DNA of 30,703 nt from Gammaproteobacteria bacterium (GTDB lineage Bacteria; Pseudomonadota; Gammaproteobacteria; Granulosicoccales; Granulosicoccaceae): the NCBI GenBank assembly GCA_019634245.1, contig JAHQVR010000228.1, forward strand, positions 1 through 30,703. Direction: 5' to 3'. Position numbers and translations under genes: made by a program. The notes below the pieces were generated by a model. The model was not told the DNA's origin and ran no database searches. It saw only the letters and a list, made by a program, of their open reading frames with translations. This document shows positions 1 to 8,857 of the stretch, one piece after another; positions within the stretch are counted from its first letter, which is position 1; every line of letters starts with the position of its first letter.

Positions 1-1
1 T

Positions 2-268
2 ATTCCAGACCAGCAAGTTACAGCGGGAGACACGCTCACTTTGGATATTACACCGCTCGACCCGGAACGAGTCGTACCGATCTTCCACATGTTGCCAGCC
101 CTAAATGGCGCAAGCTTCAATGACAATGGAAATGGTGGAAGAACGTTGGTCTGGTCTCCCACAGACGCGGATGTCGGTCAATATTCTGTGGAGTTCATAG
201 CAATTGATGAAGCTGACCCAACGATCAGCACCAGCGCGATGATTCAGATTACGGTGTTGGCCCGTTAA
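2..268 (+). CDS. C-terminal fragment of an Ig/cadherin-like repeat protein (5' end outside window)
   Basis: The reading frame is open from the window edge to a TAA at 266-268 and gives 88 residues, so only the C-terminus is visible. It starts IPDQQVTAGDTLTLDI, followed by a PALNGASF-DNGNGG-TLVWSPTDADVGQYSVEFIAIDEADP pattern in pieces. This is the classic layout of a putative Ig (He_PIG) or cadherin-like beta-sandwich repeat of large secreted or surface proteins. The last strand (IQITVLAR) ends one residue before the stop, so no sorting or anchor domain follows. A TTG at 41 could be read as a start, but the domain begins upstream of it, so an internal start is unlikely. The gene converges on the GT61 gene with only 2 bp between the stops. 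Ligand and function cannot be judged from this piece. Confidence 0.75.
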   Translation: MPDQQVTAGDTLTLDITPLDPERVVPIFHMLPALNGASFNDNGNGGRTLVWSPTDADVGQYSVEFIAIDEADPTISTSAMIQITVLAR

Positions 269-270
269 GC

Positions 271-2340
271 CTAATCTTTCAGTTTCTGGAGCAGACGCTC
301 GAGTAGCACCGGGGATACATCAAAGGGCAGCGACATTGTCGTTGCCTGTATCTCTGCTGATCCAAATGATTCGGCAATTTCATAGTTGATCAGTCTTGGA
401 TAGTCTGTAGGATCTTCCAAGACAGTGTAGTAGCGATGTCCGCAGAGTTGCGCCAAGCCATAATAGTAGGGATACACGTGACGGCCGAATAGCTCAATAA
501 CCTGTATGCCGGGCCTACAAAACACCATGTTTGTCAGAGCACCACCGTGGGGTGACATCAAGACATCTACATCGGCCATCAATGTTGCTTGCTCGGAGAC
601 GCTTAAGCCTTCCATCACAACAAATTCAAATCCGGCAGCTTCAAGCATCGGCCGAAATTCCTGCTCATTACTCACACCGCGGCGAACTCCCTGCGGTCGA
701 CTAATATAAAGCTTTCGACCACCCGTTCGTTTGCCAGAGGCTGGAAACGTATGGTTGAGCCAGGCGGGTATGAAGCGATTCATCTTCATATTAATCCCAT
801 TAATTAAATGAAAGTGAATTAATTTCTCCGGCTGCCAGAAGCTTCTTTTTTTTGTTTCAATAACCCTTGAACCCGTTATTCCAAAACGGTTTAACGTATC
901 CACCTGAAACTGGTGGGTAATTTCTCGCACCAAAAAGTAATCAACCGAATCGACGGAGATGCCCATGCGTTCCATCAAACCGATCTTGGGCAGTAAATCC
1001 AGCCTCCAGTGGTAGTAGCAATTCGCCCCAGCTGAATTGCCTAATAAAAGGGAAGTCCCTTTGAGCTTCCTATAGCGTTCAAATTCAATGCGCTCGGCGC
1101 GCTCCTCATCAATATTAGAGCGCACTGCAACCTGCCCATCGGAGTCTGTGACCAAACACCGATCCCCTGTGAGGTAGACTTTCGGAGAATCCATCAGAGA
1201 CATAGTGACGTGAGTCGTGTCCATTGATTTATCGTTGCCGTTATTGACACAACCTGGCTGAACGGTTACCGGTGGATCTAACTGGTACTTCTCTGGGGTA
1301 AACACACCCTTTTGGTAATTAGGATTAACAGCGATATTTAGCTGCGGCTTTTTCTTAAGCTCAGGATGAATTTTTTTCATCTGTTTTACACGATCACGTG
1401 CAAACAATTTGATATTCAAAGAATCATTCGGAACTTCAGTCATCCGGCTTTCATGCAAAACGGTCAGCACAACATCCGGTTCGACACTCTTAACATAGTC
1501 ATCGTCAATGTGCGCACTCCATATGAAATGTACTTCCCTATAAGATTCAGCTAGCATGCCTGTGAGTAGTTTCTGATGCTCACCAGCATACGAATCACCA
1601 AATATCACCACAACTTTGTCAATCGCTGATGCCGCGCGATTTTCATAGATCACGTGAGATCCTTCGACCCAGTCCGCGTCACTTTCAAACTTGTGGTTTT
1701 CTCTTAAACAGACTAGCTCGTTAGCATAACGCCTGGCACTGTAACGCTCAAAATTGTAAAAGCGGATCGTTTCGGATAGCTGTGGATCTACGGTAGCACC
1801 CAATGTCGATATTAGCTCGGATTCCGTGTAGGGGTAGCTTAGAAGATCAGCTTTCAACGGATCGCCGAGGCGATGCATTAGCATCTGGTATGCAGCGTAT
1901 GCGCCCCAGCACGACCATAACGCATCGGTCTTCCAATACAACGCTGTACCGTTTTGCGCGCCTTGGCGAAAATATTCAACAAGATTAACGAATTGAGGTA
2001 CTTTGGCGGCGTATTGATCCATGATGCGAGTTATTGGGTTTCCTCGCAGGTTGGGTAAATCTCCAGAATAGTGTTCTGAAAATATAGATAGCTTATCAGG
2101 TACGCCTAAATGACAGTATTCGATGCCGCGCTCATTCATGCGTTCGGTGCGCTCACCGATTAATTTGGCCCAAGAGTGAGCCAATTCATCAGAAAAACTA
2201 GAATCTGTTTGGTAAAAGCGCACCAATGAGTGGTTTATACCCGTCGCAAAAAGCCATCCTTCTGCACCAACGTTCACAGTAGCTGAGTTCGTCGGCGCAT
2301 GCGTTTCAGATGTATTCAGGCTAACTGCCTCAGCATTCAC
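271..2340 (-). CDS. AlgX/AlgJ-like SGNH domain fused to a GT61 (DUF563) glycosyltransferase
   Basis: Encodes 689 residues in two modules. Residues 26-305 resemble the AlgX/AlgJ SGNH acetyltransferase fold: an entry motif AEGWLF (26-31), a DALW site (139-142) where AlgX-type enzymes have an Asp-x-His-Trp motif, and the nucleophile motif GDSY (248-251). Residues about 385-665 are a GT61/DUF563 glycosyltransferase with YHWRLD (443-448), KLYISRP (543-549) and SPHGGALTN (596-604). The GT61 half should transfer a sugar to a surface polysaccharide. The SGNH half would be expected to handle O-acetyl groups, but the catalytic His position holds Leu141, so activity is doubtful. No signal peptide is seen, so the protein is probably cytoplasmic. 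The start is GTG, with GGGAG 7 nt upstream. It lies 82 bp after the 1505-residue glycosyltransferase gene and is the last gene of the capsule locus. Confidence 0.8.
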   Translation of the reverse strand: MNAEAVSLNTSETHAPTNSATVNVGAEGWLFATGINHSLVRFYQTDSSFSDELAHSWAKLIGERTERMNERGIEYCHLGVPDKLSIFSEHYSGDLPNLRGNPITRIMDQYAAKVPQFVNLVEYFRQGAQNGTALYWKTDALWSCWGAYAAYQMLMHRLGDPLKADLLSYPYTESELISTLGATVDPQLSETIRFYNFERYSARRYANELVCLRENHKFESDADWVEGSHVIYENRAASAIDKVVVIFGDSYAGEHQKLLTGMLAESYREVHFIWSAHIDDDYVKSVEPDVVLTVLHESRMTEVPNDSLNIKLFARDRVKQMKKIHPELKKKPQLNIAVNPNYQKGVFTPEKYQLDPPVTVQPGCVNNGNDKSMDTTHVTMSLMDSPKVYLTGDRCLVTDSDGQVAVRSNIDEERAERIEFERYRKLKGTSLLLGNSAGANCYYHWRLDLLPKIGLMERMGISVDSVDYFLVREITHQFQVDTLNRFGITGSRVIETKKRSFWQPEKLIHFHLINGINMKMNRFIPAWLNHTFPASGKRTGGRKLYISRPQGVRRGVSNEQEFRPMLEAAGFEFVVMEGLSVSEQATLMADVDVLMSPHGGALTNMVFCRPGIQVIELFGRHVYPYYYGLAQLCGHRYYTVLEDPTDYPRLINYEIAESFGSAEIQATTMSLPFDVSPVLLERLLQKLKD

Positions 2341-2422
2341 ACTACATCTCCCATTGACGCACTATCGCAGATTACAGAAGCGCTCAACCACTTACCCGAA
2401 ACTGATTCGCGGTTCCGCACTC

Positions 2423-5400
2423 TTACGCAGCCTTACTGTGTTCAGTATCGGGGGTTTCAACATCCTGCAAACCAAACTGCACTCTCAGTTCTTCCACGTA
2501 GCTATCAATCGCTGAACGAAGCTCGGGGCTAATCTCCATCTTTTCAGCTACTAACTGATGAATAGCCTGAATCTCAGCCAGGTGAGCTTGGTAATCCATT
2601 TGATGCGTCACACTGCCCTGGTGTCGCCTATGGGTATTCAATGCATCAGACACATAGGCAATGCTGTTGCCCTCACTCAAAAGCACTTCCATATAAAGAC
2701 GCCAATCGCCCACTAGTTTATAGTCGGTCAACTCATCTCCAATATTATCCAACGCCTGCGCCAAAGCCGCACGCCGCCATACGACTGCGCTTACATTTAA
2801 TATGACATTCTTAACCGACAAAGCTCGGCGAACAAACTCTGAACCAGGCAGTTGAAAATCAGTAGCGAACAGATCAGCATCGACCGTTTTGTAGTAGTAG
2901 TCGTAACTGTCTGCAAGCACATCCCCATTGGTCTGAATTTGAACGGAATCACTAAAGCTCATCACTGTATTTTCAGAGAATTTGCCCATTAACTCTGCCA
3001 CAAAGGTCGAATCTGAAAGATCATCTGCTTCGGCGATCCAAACATAGTCACCACGAGCTAATTCCAATCCTTTACGCCATTGTTTAAAGGTGTTTCCACT
3101 ATTGGATGAGGAAGGCACTAGCTGAATCTGGCGGTCTGTTTCGGAGGCTACTTTTTTTATGACTTTCAGACTACGGTCACTGGAATAATCGTCTAGAACG
3201 ATGGTTTCAAATATCGGGTATGTTTGTCCAAATACAGATTGCAAACGCGACGCAATGTATTGGTCATAGTTATAATTCGGTACAACTACCGATATCTTCT
3301 CAAGTTTCGGCTGTAGCAGCTTCAAAATGTCAAACACATAGTCATCAAAACGACAGTGTTGATCCACATAGTTCGCCCGATGAACCTTCTGATCATCCGT
3401 GTCTACAAATAAGGCCTGATGCAGTGCCTCGCTTATGCTTGTAGGATTGGTTCGATCGGCTATGTAACCGTATTCAGAGATTAAAGAATCAAACCCAGTG
3501 GTTTTCTTAAATAGAACAACTGGCACACCAACCGCCATTGCTTCGAGAACCACCGTTGGGTAAGGATCTTCGCGAGAAGTCAGGAATAGAGTATCGCAGG
3601 CGGAGTAGTAGTCAGACACTCGATCGGAAAAACCCACTAGATGAATTCGGCGATCAATATCGGACTGCCCGAGATCCGTCTTTACCCAGCGATCCATTTC
3701 TGCAGAAAGTGCACCGACCCAAACAAAATGCAAGGAAGAATCTTGCGCACACAGCTGCCGTGCGGATTGAAGAAATAAATCAAATCCTTTTCTTAAGTCA
3801 GCATATCCAACATTGAGTACCAGCTTTTCTGATTCTTTGACACCCAATTCTGCACGCAGCTGAGACCGGCTGCGCTCATCGAAGGTAATTCGCTTATATG
3901 AACCCTGGGGCATTATCCGAACATCGCCGTTAATTTTTGGCGCAAAGCTTTCGAAACCACTTTTAACCACATCGGCTGCAAACACCACATGATCAGCGGC
4001 ATCAGCCACAGCCTTCACGTGTTCAGTTAACTGATATTCGGTGATTAAATTAGGTAGCTCATGTATGAGCGATACAACCGCTAGGCCATGATCTTTGAGC
4101 AACGGTACGAGATCACCAGTGACCGTAGTATTGCAAATAGCTAAATTTAATTGTTTGGTTTTTATCGTGCGTATCAACTCTTCATGGCCGAACTGCTCTA
4201 AGACAATAGTCTGCCCATATTTTTGATACTCTTTTAGTAATGGTCCACCGCTTTTGAGTGCAATTACCACCTCTAGGCCAAATTGTTCTTTGTACACTTG
4301 GGCATAGCTGAGTAACAGCATCTGCGCACCGTGTGGATTGGCATCATGCCCTACCAGCAAAATCTGCATCCGCTCTTGGTGACGGGTCAGGTTGTGTACG
4401 GCCCGCTTTGTCGCATTGAGGTAGGCGTGGCCATAGTGCACATCCGGTTCTAGGTAAGCACCTTCAGCCCACTCATTCCAGGCATTGATGAACACTAGCG
4501 GTTCCCCTTCAAAGGGATGCGCAACAGCATGATCAATCGCACCACGTAGCCATTTTTCATACAAGTCGGGCGTAGATCCATGTAACGTCATACCGCGACC
4601 TTCGCGACGAGCGTCGTTGTCCCAGTGGGGGGACACGGTTTTGATCAGTGGGTAGTCTGGAGTTTCTTCGCTCAAAGACGCATCCACCACATCTGAATAG
4701 GCTCTGATGTGACCGGCAAACTCAGGATCAAGGATCGTGAGCTGATCGTTAATATCTGGTGTATCTTGAGCAACTTTATGCGGGGGGAACTCGATAGCAC
4801 CATCCAATTCGTAAGAACGCGGATCAGTGTCACCGAATCCTCGCACCATAATCACCCAAGGTGTCACACCAACTTGTTCGGTCCATTTATGCTTCCACCG
4901 CGCGATAGTGTTATTGGCATCGGGTAGTAGCCCAGGCCGATAGAGAATAAATAGCGGCCTTCCAGCGACACGTGTATATCGCTCATGCATGAAGTAACGG
5001 GAAGTATCTGCAATAAATGCATCTTCGTCCTCGTCATTATAATCCTGTCGTATCAGCACTTCACTTTCAAAGCCATCCCATGTGCGCGTCCAGTTTTCAT
5101 TTGCCCACATGATGCAGAACTCTTGATCGATATCAGAGTTCACAAACAAATCCAATGGTTTATCCATTAACCGCGTACCATTGAACCAATAATAATAGAA
5201 ACAAAAGGCCTCAACACCATTGTTCTTGGCCAGTTCTGCTTGTGCTCGCAGGGTATCTGGGTTGGTTAGATCATAGAACCCAAGATCCCTTGGAATGCGA
5301 GGCTGGTAATGACCACAGTAACGCGGCGTACCACGGCTGACGTTTCGCCATTCAGTAAACCCATCGCCCCACCATTCGTTGTTTTGTTCAAACTCATAAA

Positions 5401-6940
5401 ACTGTGGCAGATAAAACGCAATGGCCTTGGCTCGCGCATCCAATGATTCACAGCCCGCTTTGCCAGGCTTTTCATAGCTTGGCCCTGGGTTGGCAAAATA
5501 TCGGATGTTATTGGCTATATCAGGTAACTCCATCGCCATCTCATCCGTACCGGCCTGCAGGTTAGTACCGTCAGAGTCCATAGTATGAGCATGTCGTGCA
5601 TGAATGGCCGCTCTTTTAGCCTCAACTGCCTCACCGCGACTAGCATTGGAAAGGACGTTAGCCTCAATGGCATTAGCAAATATGCTCGCCGATCGGCGCA
5701 CGTTTATTGCGTGGGTTAGAGGATTTCGCAGAGGATCTCCGTACATCGCCTTTTGTGCATACTCAGCTAGTGAAAAAAGTGCTGAAGGGTCACGTCCTTC
5801 GCGCCAACCATTGCTATAAAAATGAGATACGAGATGGATTTCGTGTCCTTGAAGGTCAGAATTTATCGATCCATAATGCGCCACATCAAACAGCTCATTT
5901 GGATTCAAACCAGATTCATTACCTTGTTCCACATAGTGGGCAAACGAAGCGCCCCCCATGCATGAGATACCGTGCTGATCCGCATACCATCTGGGATCGA
6001 ACCACTCGTTTGGCCAACATCCGGCTGCTTCACCGAATTCGACATAGTGAAGGATCGCGTTTGCGGAGCTCGTGACTGCACAGAAGTACTGTGATAGGTA
6101 CCAGTGTTCATCAAACAAACCAGACTGCTTAATCGCGATCGCTGCTTCGGCAAAGTCATCGTTTGTGCTACCAGATGAATTCTCCTCAAACACCAACCCG
6201 TAGGCCCGAGCATCCGTAGACTCACAAATTTTTGAAAAATATGAGCCCAACGGACGAGTTTTAGCTCGCATCTCATCGAGACCAGATGAAACGAAGTGAT
6301 GCAATCCAGAGACATAACTGCGTCGGGAGATAGCTGCGCTTACATCGGGATTCTCTGCAAGATAGACATGCTCGCAATACTGATCGATGGCAGGCTGAGG
6401 TATTGACGCATAGCGTTGTACTCGGGTGGAAGCCTCACGTAACAACGCGCGAACTTGCTTACCCGAGGTTTTTTTACCACGGCCATGACGCATGGGTTCA
6501 AGCGCCCATGCCAGATCGGTCAGAACCATTTCATAATAATCGACCGACGCTCGAAGACGTGAACGACCCGCTTCTGCTGTAGATATAGCCGCATCGCTGA
6601 TGGCGATTCTACTGCGTAATAGATCCAGGTGTTCAGTCAGGGACTGACCAGCACTTAGCGCTTGCCTGCGATGGGGTATCGTGTGCTGGCCTAACAGACC
6701 TAATCGTGATCGAATGGATTCTAGATAGGATTTCGACGGCGTCGAAACACAGGCGATCCAGTTTGCCAACTCGGGGATCTTGGATACATCGGGCAAACCA
6801 TCTTCTTCAGAACTCAGAATAAGTTCATCTAAAGACAACTGGATTCGATTCAGGTGTTCAATATCCTGCAAAATACAAGCGTATAGTGCTCGAAGCTTGC
6901 GCTTGACCCGGCCATGCTGAAAGGAACGATTAAACGACAT
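2423..6940 (-). CDS. Multidomain glycosyltransferase: helical/repeat N-terminus, WbsX domain, GT4, GT2
   Basis: A 1505-residue protein with at least three catalytic-type modules. Residues 1-180 are mostly helical. Residues about 190-410 carry a repeated motif (HYVEFGEAAG..PNEWFDPRWY at 298, HYVEQGNESGLNPNELFD at 335, HFYSNGWREGRDPSALF at 373) that is common in polysaccharide enzymes. Residues 505-850 are a WbsX (GH99-like, Glyco_trans_WbsX) domain with AIAFYLPQF, NNEWWGDGFTEW, WANENWTRTWDG and NAWNEWAEG. Residues 858-1180 are a GT4 retaining transferase with the E-x7-E segment EDPYPTVVLE (1124-1133). Residues 1215-1450 are a GT-A GT2 transferase with VVVPNYNYDQYI and EADD (1304-1307). No signal peptide or membrane span is visible, so it should act in the cytosol on a lipid-linked or growing glycan. 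It follows kpsD by 123 bp on the same strand. Sugar specificity cannot be read from sequence. Confidence 0.88.
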   Translation of the reverse strand: MSFNRSFQHGRVKRKLRALYACILQDIEHLNRIQLSLDELILSSEEDGLPDVSKIPELANWIACVSTPSKSYLESIRSRLGLLGQHTIPHRRQALSAGQSLTEHLDLLRSRIAISDAAISTAEAGRSRLRASVDYYEMVLTDLAWALEPMRHGRGKKTSGKQVRALLREASTRVQRYASIPQPAIDQYCEHVYLAENPDVSAAISRRSYVSGLHHFVSSGLDEMRAKTRPLGSYFSKICESTDARAYGLVFEENSSGSTNDDFAEAAIAIKQSGLFDEHWYLSQYFCAVTSSANAILHYVEFGEAAGCWPNEWFDPRWYADQHGISCMGGASFAHYVEQGNESGLNPNELFDVAHYGSINSDLQGHEIHLVSHFYSNGWREGRDPSALFSLAEYAQKAMYGDPLRNPLTHAINVRRSASIFANAIEANVLSNASRGEAVEAKRAAIHARHAHTMDSDGTNLQAGTDEMAMELPDIANNIRYFANPGPSYEKPGKAGCESLDARAKAIAFYLPQFYEFEQNNEWWGDGFTEWRNVSRGTPRYCGHYQPRIPRDLGFYDLTNPDTLRAQAELAKNNGVEAFCFYYYWFNGTRLMDKPLDLFVNSDIDQEFCIMWANENWTRTWDGFESEVLIRQDYNDEDEDAFIADTSRYFMHERYTRVAGRPLFILYRPGLLPDANNTIARWKHKWTEQVGVTPWVIMVRGFGDTDPRSYELDGAIEFPPHKVAQDTPDINDQLTILDPEFAGHIRAYSDVVDASLSEETPDYPLIKTVSPHWDNDARREGRGMTLHGSTPDLYEKWLRGAIDHAVAHPFEGEPLVFINAWNEWAEGAYLEPDVHYGHAYLNATKRAVHNLTRHQERMQILLVGHDANPHGAQMLLLSYAQVYKEQFGLEVVIALKSGGPLLKEYQKYGQTIVLEQFGHEELIRTIKTKQLNLAICNTTVTGDLVPLLKDHGLAVVSLIHELPNLITEYQLTEHVKAVADAADHVVFAADVVKSGFESFAPKINGDVRIMPQGSYKRITFDERSRSQLRAELGVKESEKLVLNVGYADLRKGFDLFLQSARQLCAQDSSLHFVWVGALSAEMDRWVKTDLGQSDIDRRIHLVGFSDRVSDYYSACDTLFLTSREDPYPTVVLEAMAVGVPVVLFKKTTGFDSLISEYGYIADRTNPTSISEALHQALFVDTDDQKVHRANYVDQHCRFDDYVFDILKLLQPKLEKISVVVPNYNYDQYIASRLQSVFGQTYPIFETIVLDDYSSDRSLKVIKKVASETDRQIQLVPSSSNSGNTFKQWRKGLELARGDYVWIAEADDLSDSTFVAELMGKFSENTVMSFSDSVQIQTNGDVLADSYDYYYKTVDADLFATDFQLPGSEFVRRALSVKNVILNVSAVVWRRAALAQALDNIGDELTDYKLVGDWRLYMEVLLSEGNSIAYVSDALNTHRRHQGSVTHQMDYQAHLAEIQAIHQLVAEKMEISPELRSAIDSYVEELRVQFGLQDVETPDTEHSKAA

Positions 6941-7063
6941 TAACCACCCGATGTACTTGTGTACCTTGATTATTCAATGCGAGCTTTTAGGGCCGCATCG
7001 GTCAGGATGCGGAAACAGCTTCTGCTTCAAATTGATGCAAATTCAAAGCCAGTGGGATACTGG

Positions 7064-8719
7064 CTAAAGACTGACAGCGACACTGGCTGCTACCGCTATT
7101 TTGTAGAGAATGTCCACGATCGTAGCCGCAACTTGCAAATTCTTGACAGGTACTTTTGGCAACACAATCAGTTCATCACCGGGACGCACCACAGGATTCT
7201 CACCGCTAGCGACTTCACCATTGGCGTGTACAAGGACCAGCCGATCTGTTAGAGCCTGATGGGTAAACCCACCGGAGAGCTGAATATAGTCACGCGCCCG
7301 TCGACCTTCTTTGTACAGCATCGCCTGCGACACCAATACCTCACCGCTGAGTAATACCGAGTCACTCCGACGAGGAATCGTAATGGTATCCCCCGACTGC
7401 AGTAATATATTGGCAATATCACCATTGTCAGCGACGACCAAGCGACCATTGGGTTCCACTTGCTTTGCTCGTTGAACAAACTCACCAATCAGCTTCGCCT
7501 CTTGTGTTCGAATAGCAGCTTCAGCATCAGTTTGGGAGGGCGCCGTTAGATAGCGAGCTTCCAACCGAGCTAAGCTTTCGTTCAAAGACGCCTTTTGTCG
7601 ATCCGCAATGGACTTACGTCGAAGCGAAATACTGTCGGCATTCGCCAGTTCGGTATCGATCTCGATGTAGTCAAGTAACTCCAATAGCCGAGTATTACGC
7701 GGTACCGCATATCTTGAAGGCCCCAGATGAGCACCCTCCACTTCCACAACGATCACCTGATCGTGCTGATCGAATCTGAAGTGAACTTCATCACCATTGT
7801 AAAGAACAAGGTTTTCAAATTCAGCGAGCGGAACATACGTTGAAAACGGCTTACCACTTCTAATCCCTGCCACTCCCGCGTAGCTCACTCCCGGCTTGAG
7901 TAACGCAGAGCGCACTAACTCAGCACCACTGACGGTTTTATCTTGAAGTTCGAACACCGCTTCGTTGCTCACGTCACCGGTCACAGTCACCGAGCTGCCA
8001 CGCTCACCGACAACGATAGTGTCACCATCACGAAATTGAATGCTGGTTAAATCACCTTTGAGCAGAAAGTTATACAGATCGATTGAGGCAACGGTTTCGC
8101 TATTTCGAATAATGGATATATTTCGATAACTGCCCCGTTCTGAATCAATTCCACCGGCGCGATCGATGAAGTGCAAGGCTGAGTTCGATGGAATACCACT
8201 GAATCGCCCTGGATTTGGTACATAACCGGTCACAAACACCGCAACCGGTTGTGATCCATCAAGGCTGGTATACACGCGTACGTTATCAGTGAACACGCGG
8301 TTAACCGCTGCAGTTACATGTTGGTTGAGATCTTTGTTCGCAACCCCGCCGACTGCCACGGGTCCAACCTTGGGTATAAATATATTACCTTGAGGGTCAA
8401 CCACCAAACTGTCGTTTAAATCCACCGCACCCCACACTCTGAGGCTAACGCGATCACCAGGCATAATGCGATAATTGGGATTTAGGCCGTCTTCACGATC
8501 GTTGCTGAATCCACCGCGAAATAAGTTACTGCCAAATGGGCGGGGTTTGGCGCCTGGCTTTGGTAGCTGGATGCTATTAACTGGTTGCCTGAGTTGAGCC
8601 GCTGCATCATCCACCGAAGCAGACGCATCGAGCCCTACCGGACCAGATGACTGAGCGAATACACTCGAAGCGAGCACACACAACGCGAGCAAAATGCCAG
8701 TTTTCAATAACTTAACCAT
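7064..8719 (-). CDS. kpsD: Capsule polysaccharide export protein, KpsD/OPX family (SLBB domains)
   Basis: 551 residues, close to E. coli KpsD in size. A Sec signal peptide (MVKLLKTG then a hydrophobic core, cleavage near VFA-QS at 22/23) has no lipobox Cys. A Poly_export domain follows at about 80-152 (YRIMPGDRVSLRVWG). SLBB-type beta-grasp repeats lie near 158-238, 243-320 and 452-520; a long helical stretch runs 365-420. The last about 24 residues (LQVAATIVDILYKIAVAASV) form a hydrophobic or amphipathic helix that could insert into the outer membrane, as the C-terminal helix of Wza does. Role: periplasmic and outer-membrane conduit that connects to KpsE and the KpsMT ABC transporter. A 138-bp gap separates it from kpsE, longer than elsewhere in the locus, so an internal promoter is possible, though none is convincing. 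Confidence 0.9.
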   Translation of the reverse strand: MVKLLKTGILLALCVLASSVFAQSSGPVGLDASASVDDAAAQLRQPVNSIQLPKPGAKPRPFGSNLFRGGFSNDREDGLNPNYRIMPGDRVSLRVWGAVDLNDSLVVDPQGNIFIPKVGPVAVGGVANKDLNQHVTAAVNRVFTDNVRVYTSLDGSQPVAVFVTGYVPNPGRFSGIPSNSALHFIDRAGGIDSERGSYRNISIIRNSETVASIDLYNFLLKGDLTSIQFRDGDTIVVGERGSSVTVTGDVSNEAVFELQDKTVSGAELVRSALLKPGVSYAGVAGIRSGKPFSTYVPLAEFENLVLYNGDEVHFRFDQHDQVIVVEVEGAHLGPSRYAVPRNTRLLELLDYIEIDTELANADSISLRRKSIADRQKASLNESLARLEARYLTAPSQTDAEAAIRTQEAKLIGEFVQRAKQVEPNGRLVVADNGDIANILLQSGDTITIPRRSDSVLLSGEVLVSQAMLYKEGRRARDYIQLSGGFTHQALTDRLVLVHANGEVASGENPVVRPGDELIVLPKVPVKNLQVAATIVDILYKIAVAASVAVSL

Positions 8720-8857
8720 TATCTTTGTCGACGGTTATCCGATGTAAGCTAGCCACTACAGGCAATTTACGCGCCGATTGCGACTATTAAATATTTGACG
8801 CGCCTTAGTTTTGTCAGCGCACTTGAAAGAGCCAGAACACAGATGATCACAGCGCGC

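Noticed and set aside
5905..6315. 136-codon minus-strand frame inside the 1505-residue glycosyltransferase gene
   Set aside because: It is a different frame of the same strand inside a well-supported coding region; its translation resembles no family.
6959..7252. 97-codon plus-strand open frame beside and over the 3' end of kpsD
   Set aside because: It is antisense to the conserved C-terminus of kpsD for much of its length, has no recognisable domain and no ribosome site.
8720..8857. Internal promoter between kpsE and kpsD
   Set aside because: CTGACA and several AT-rich hexamers exist on the minus strand, but no pair has acceptable spacing and match.
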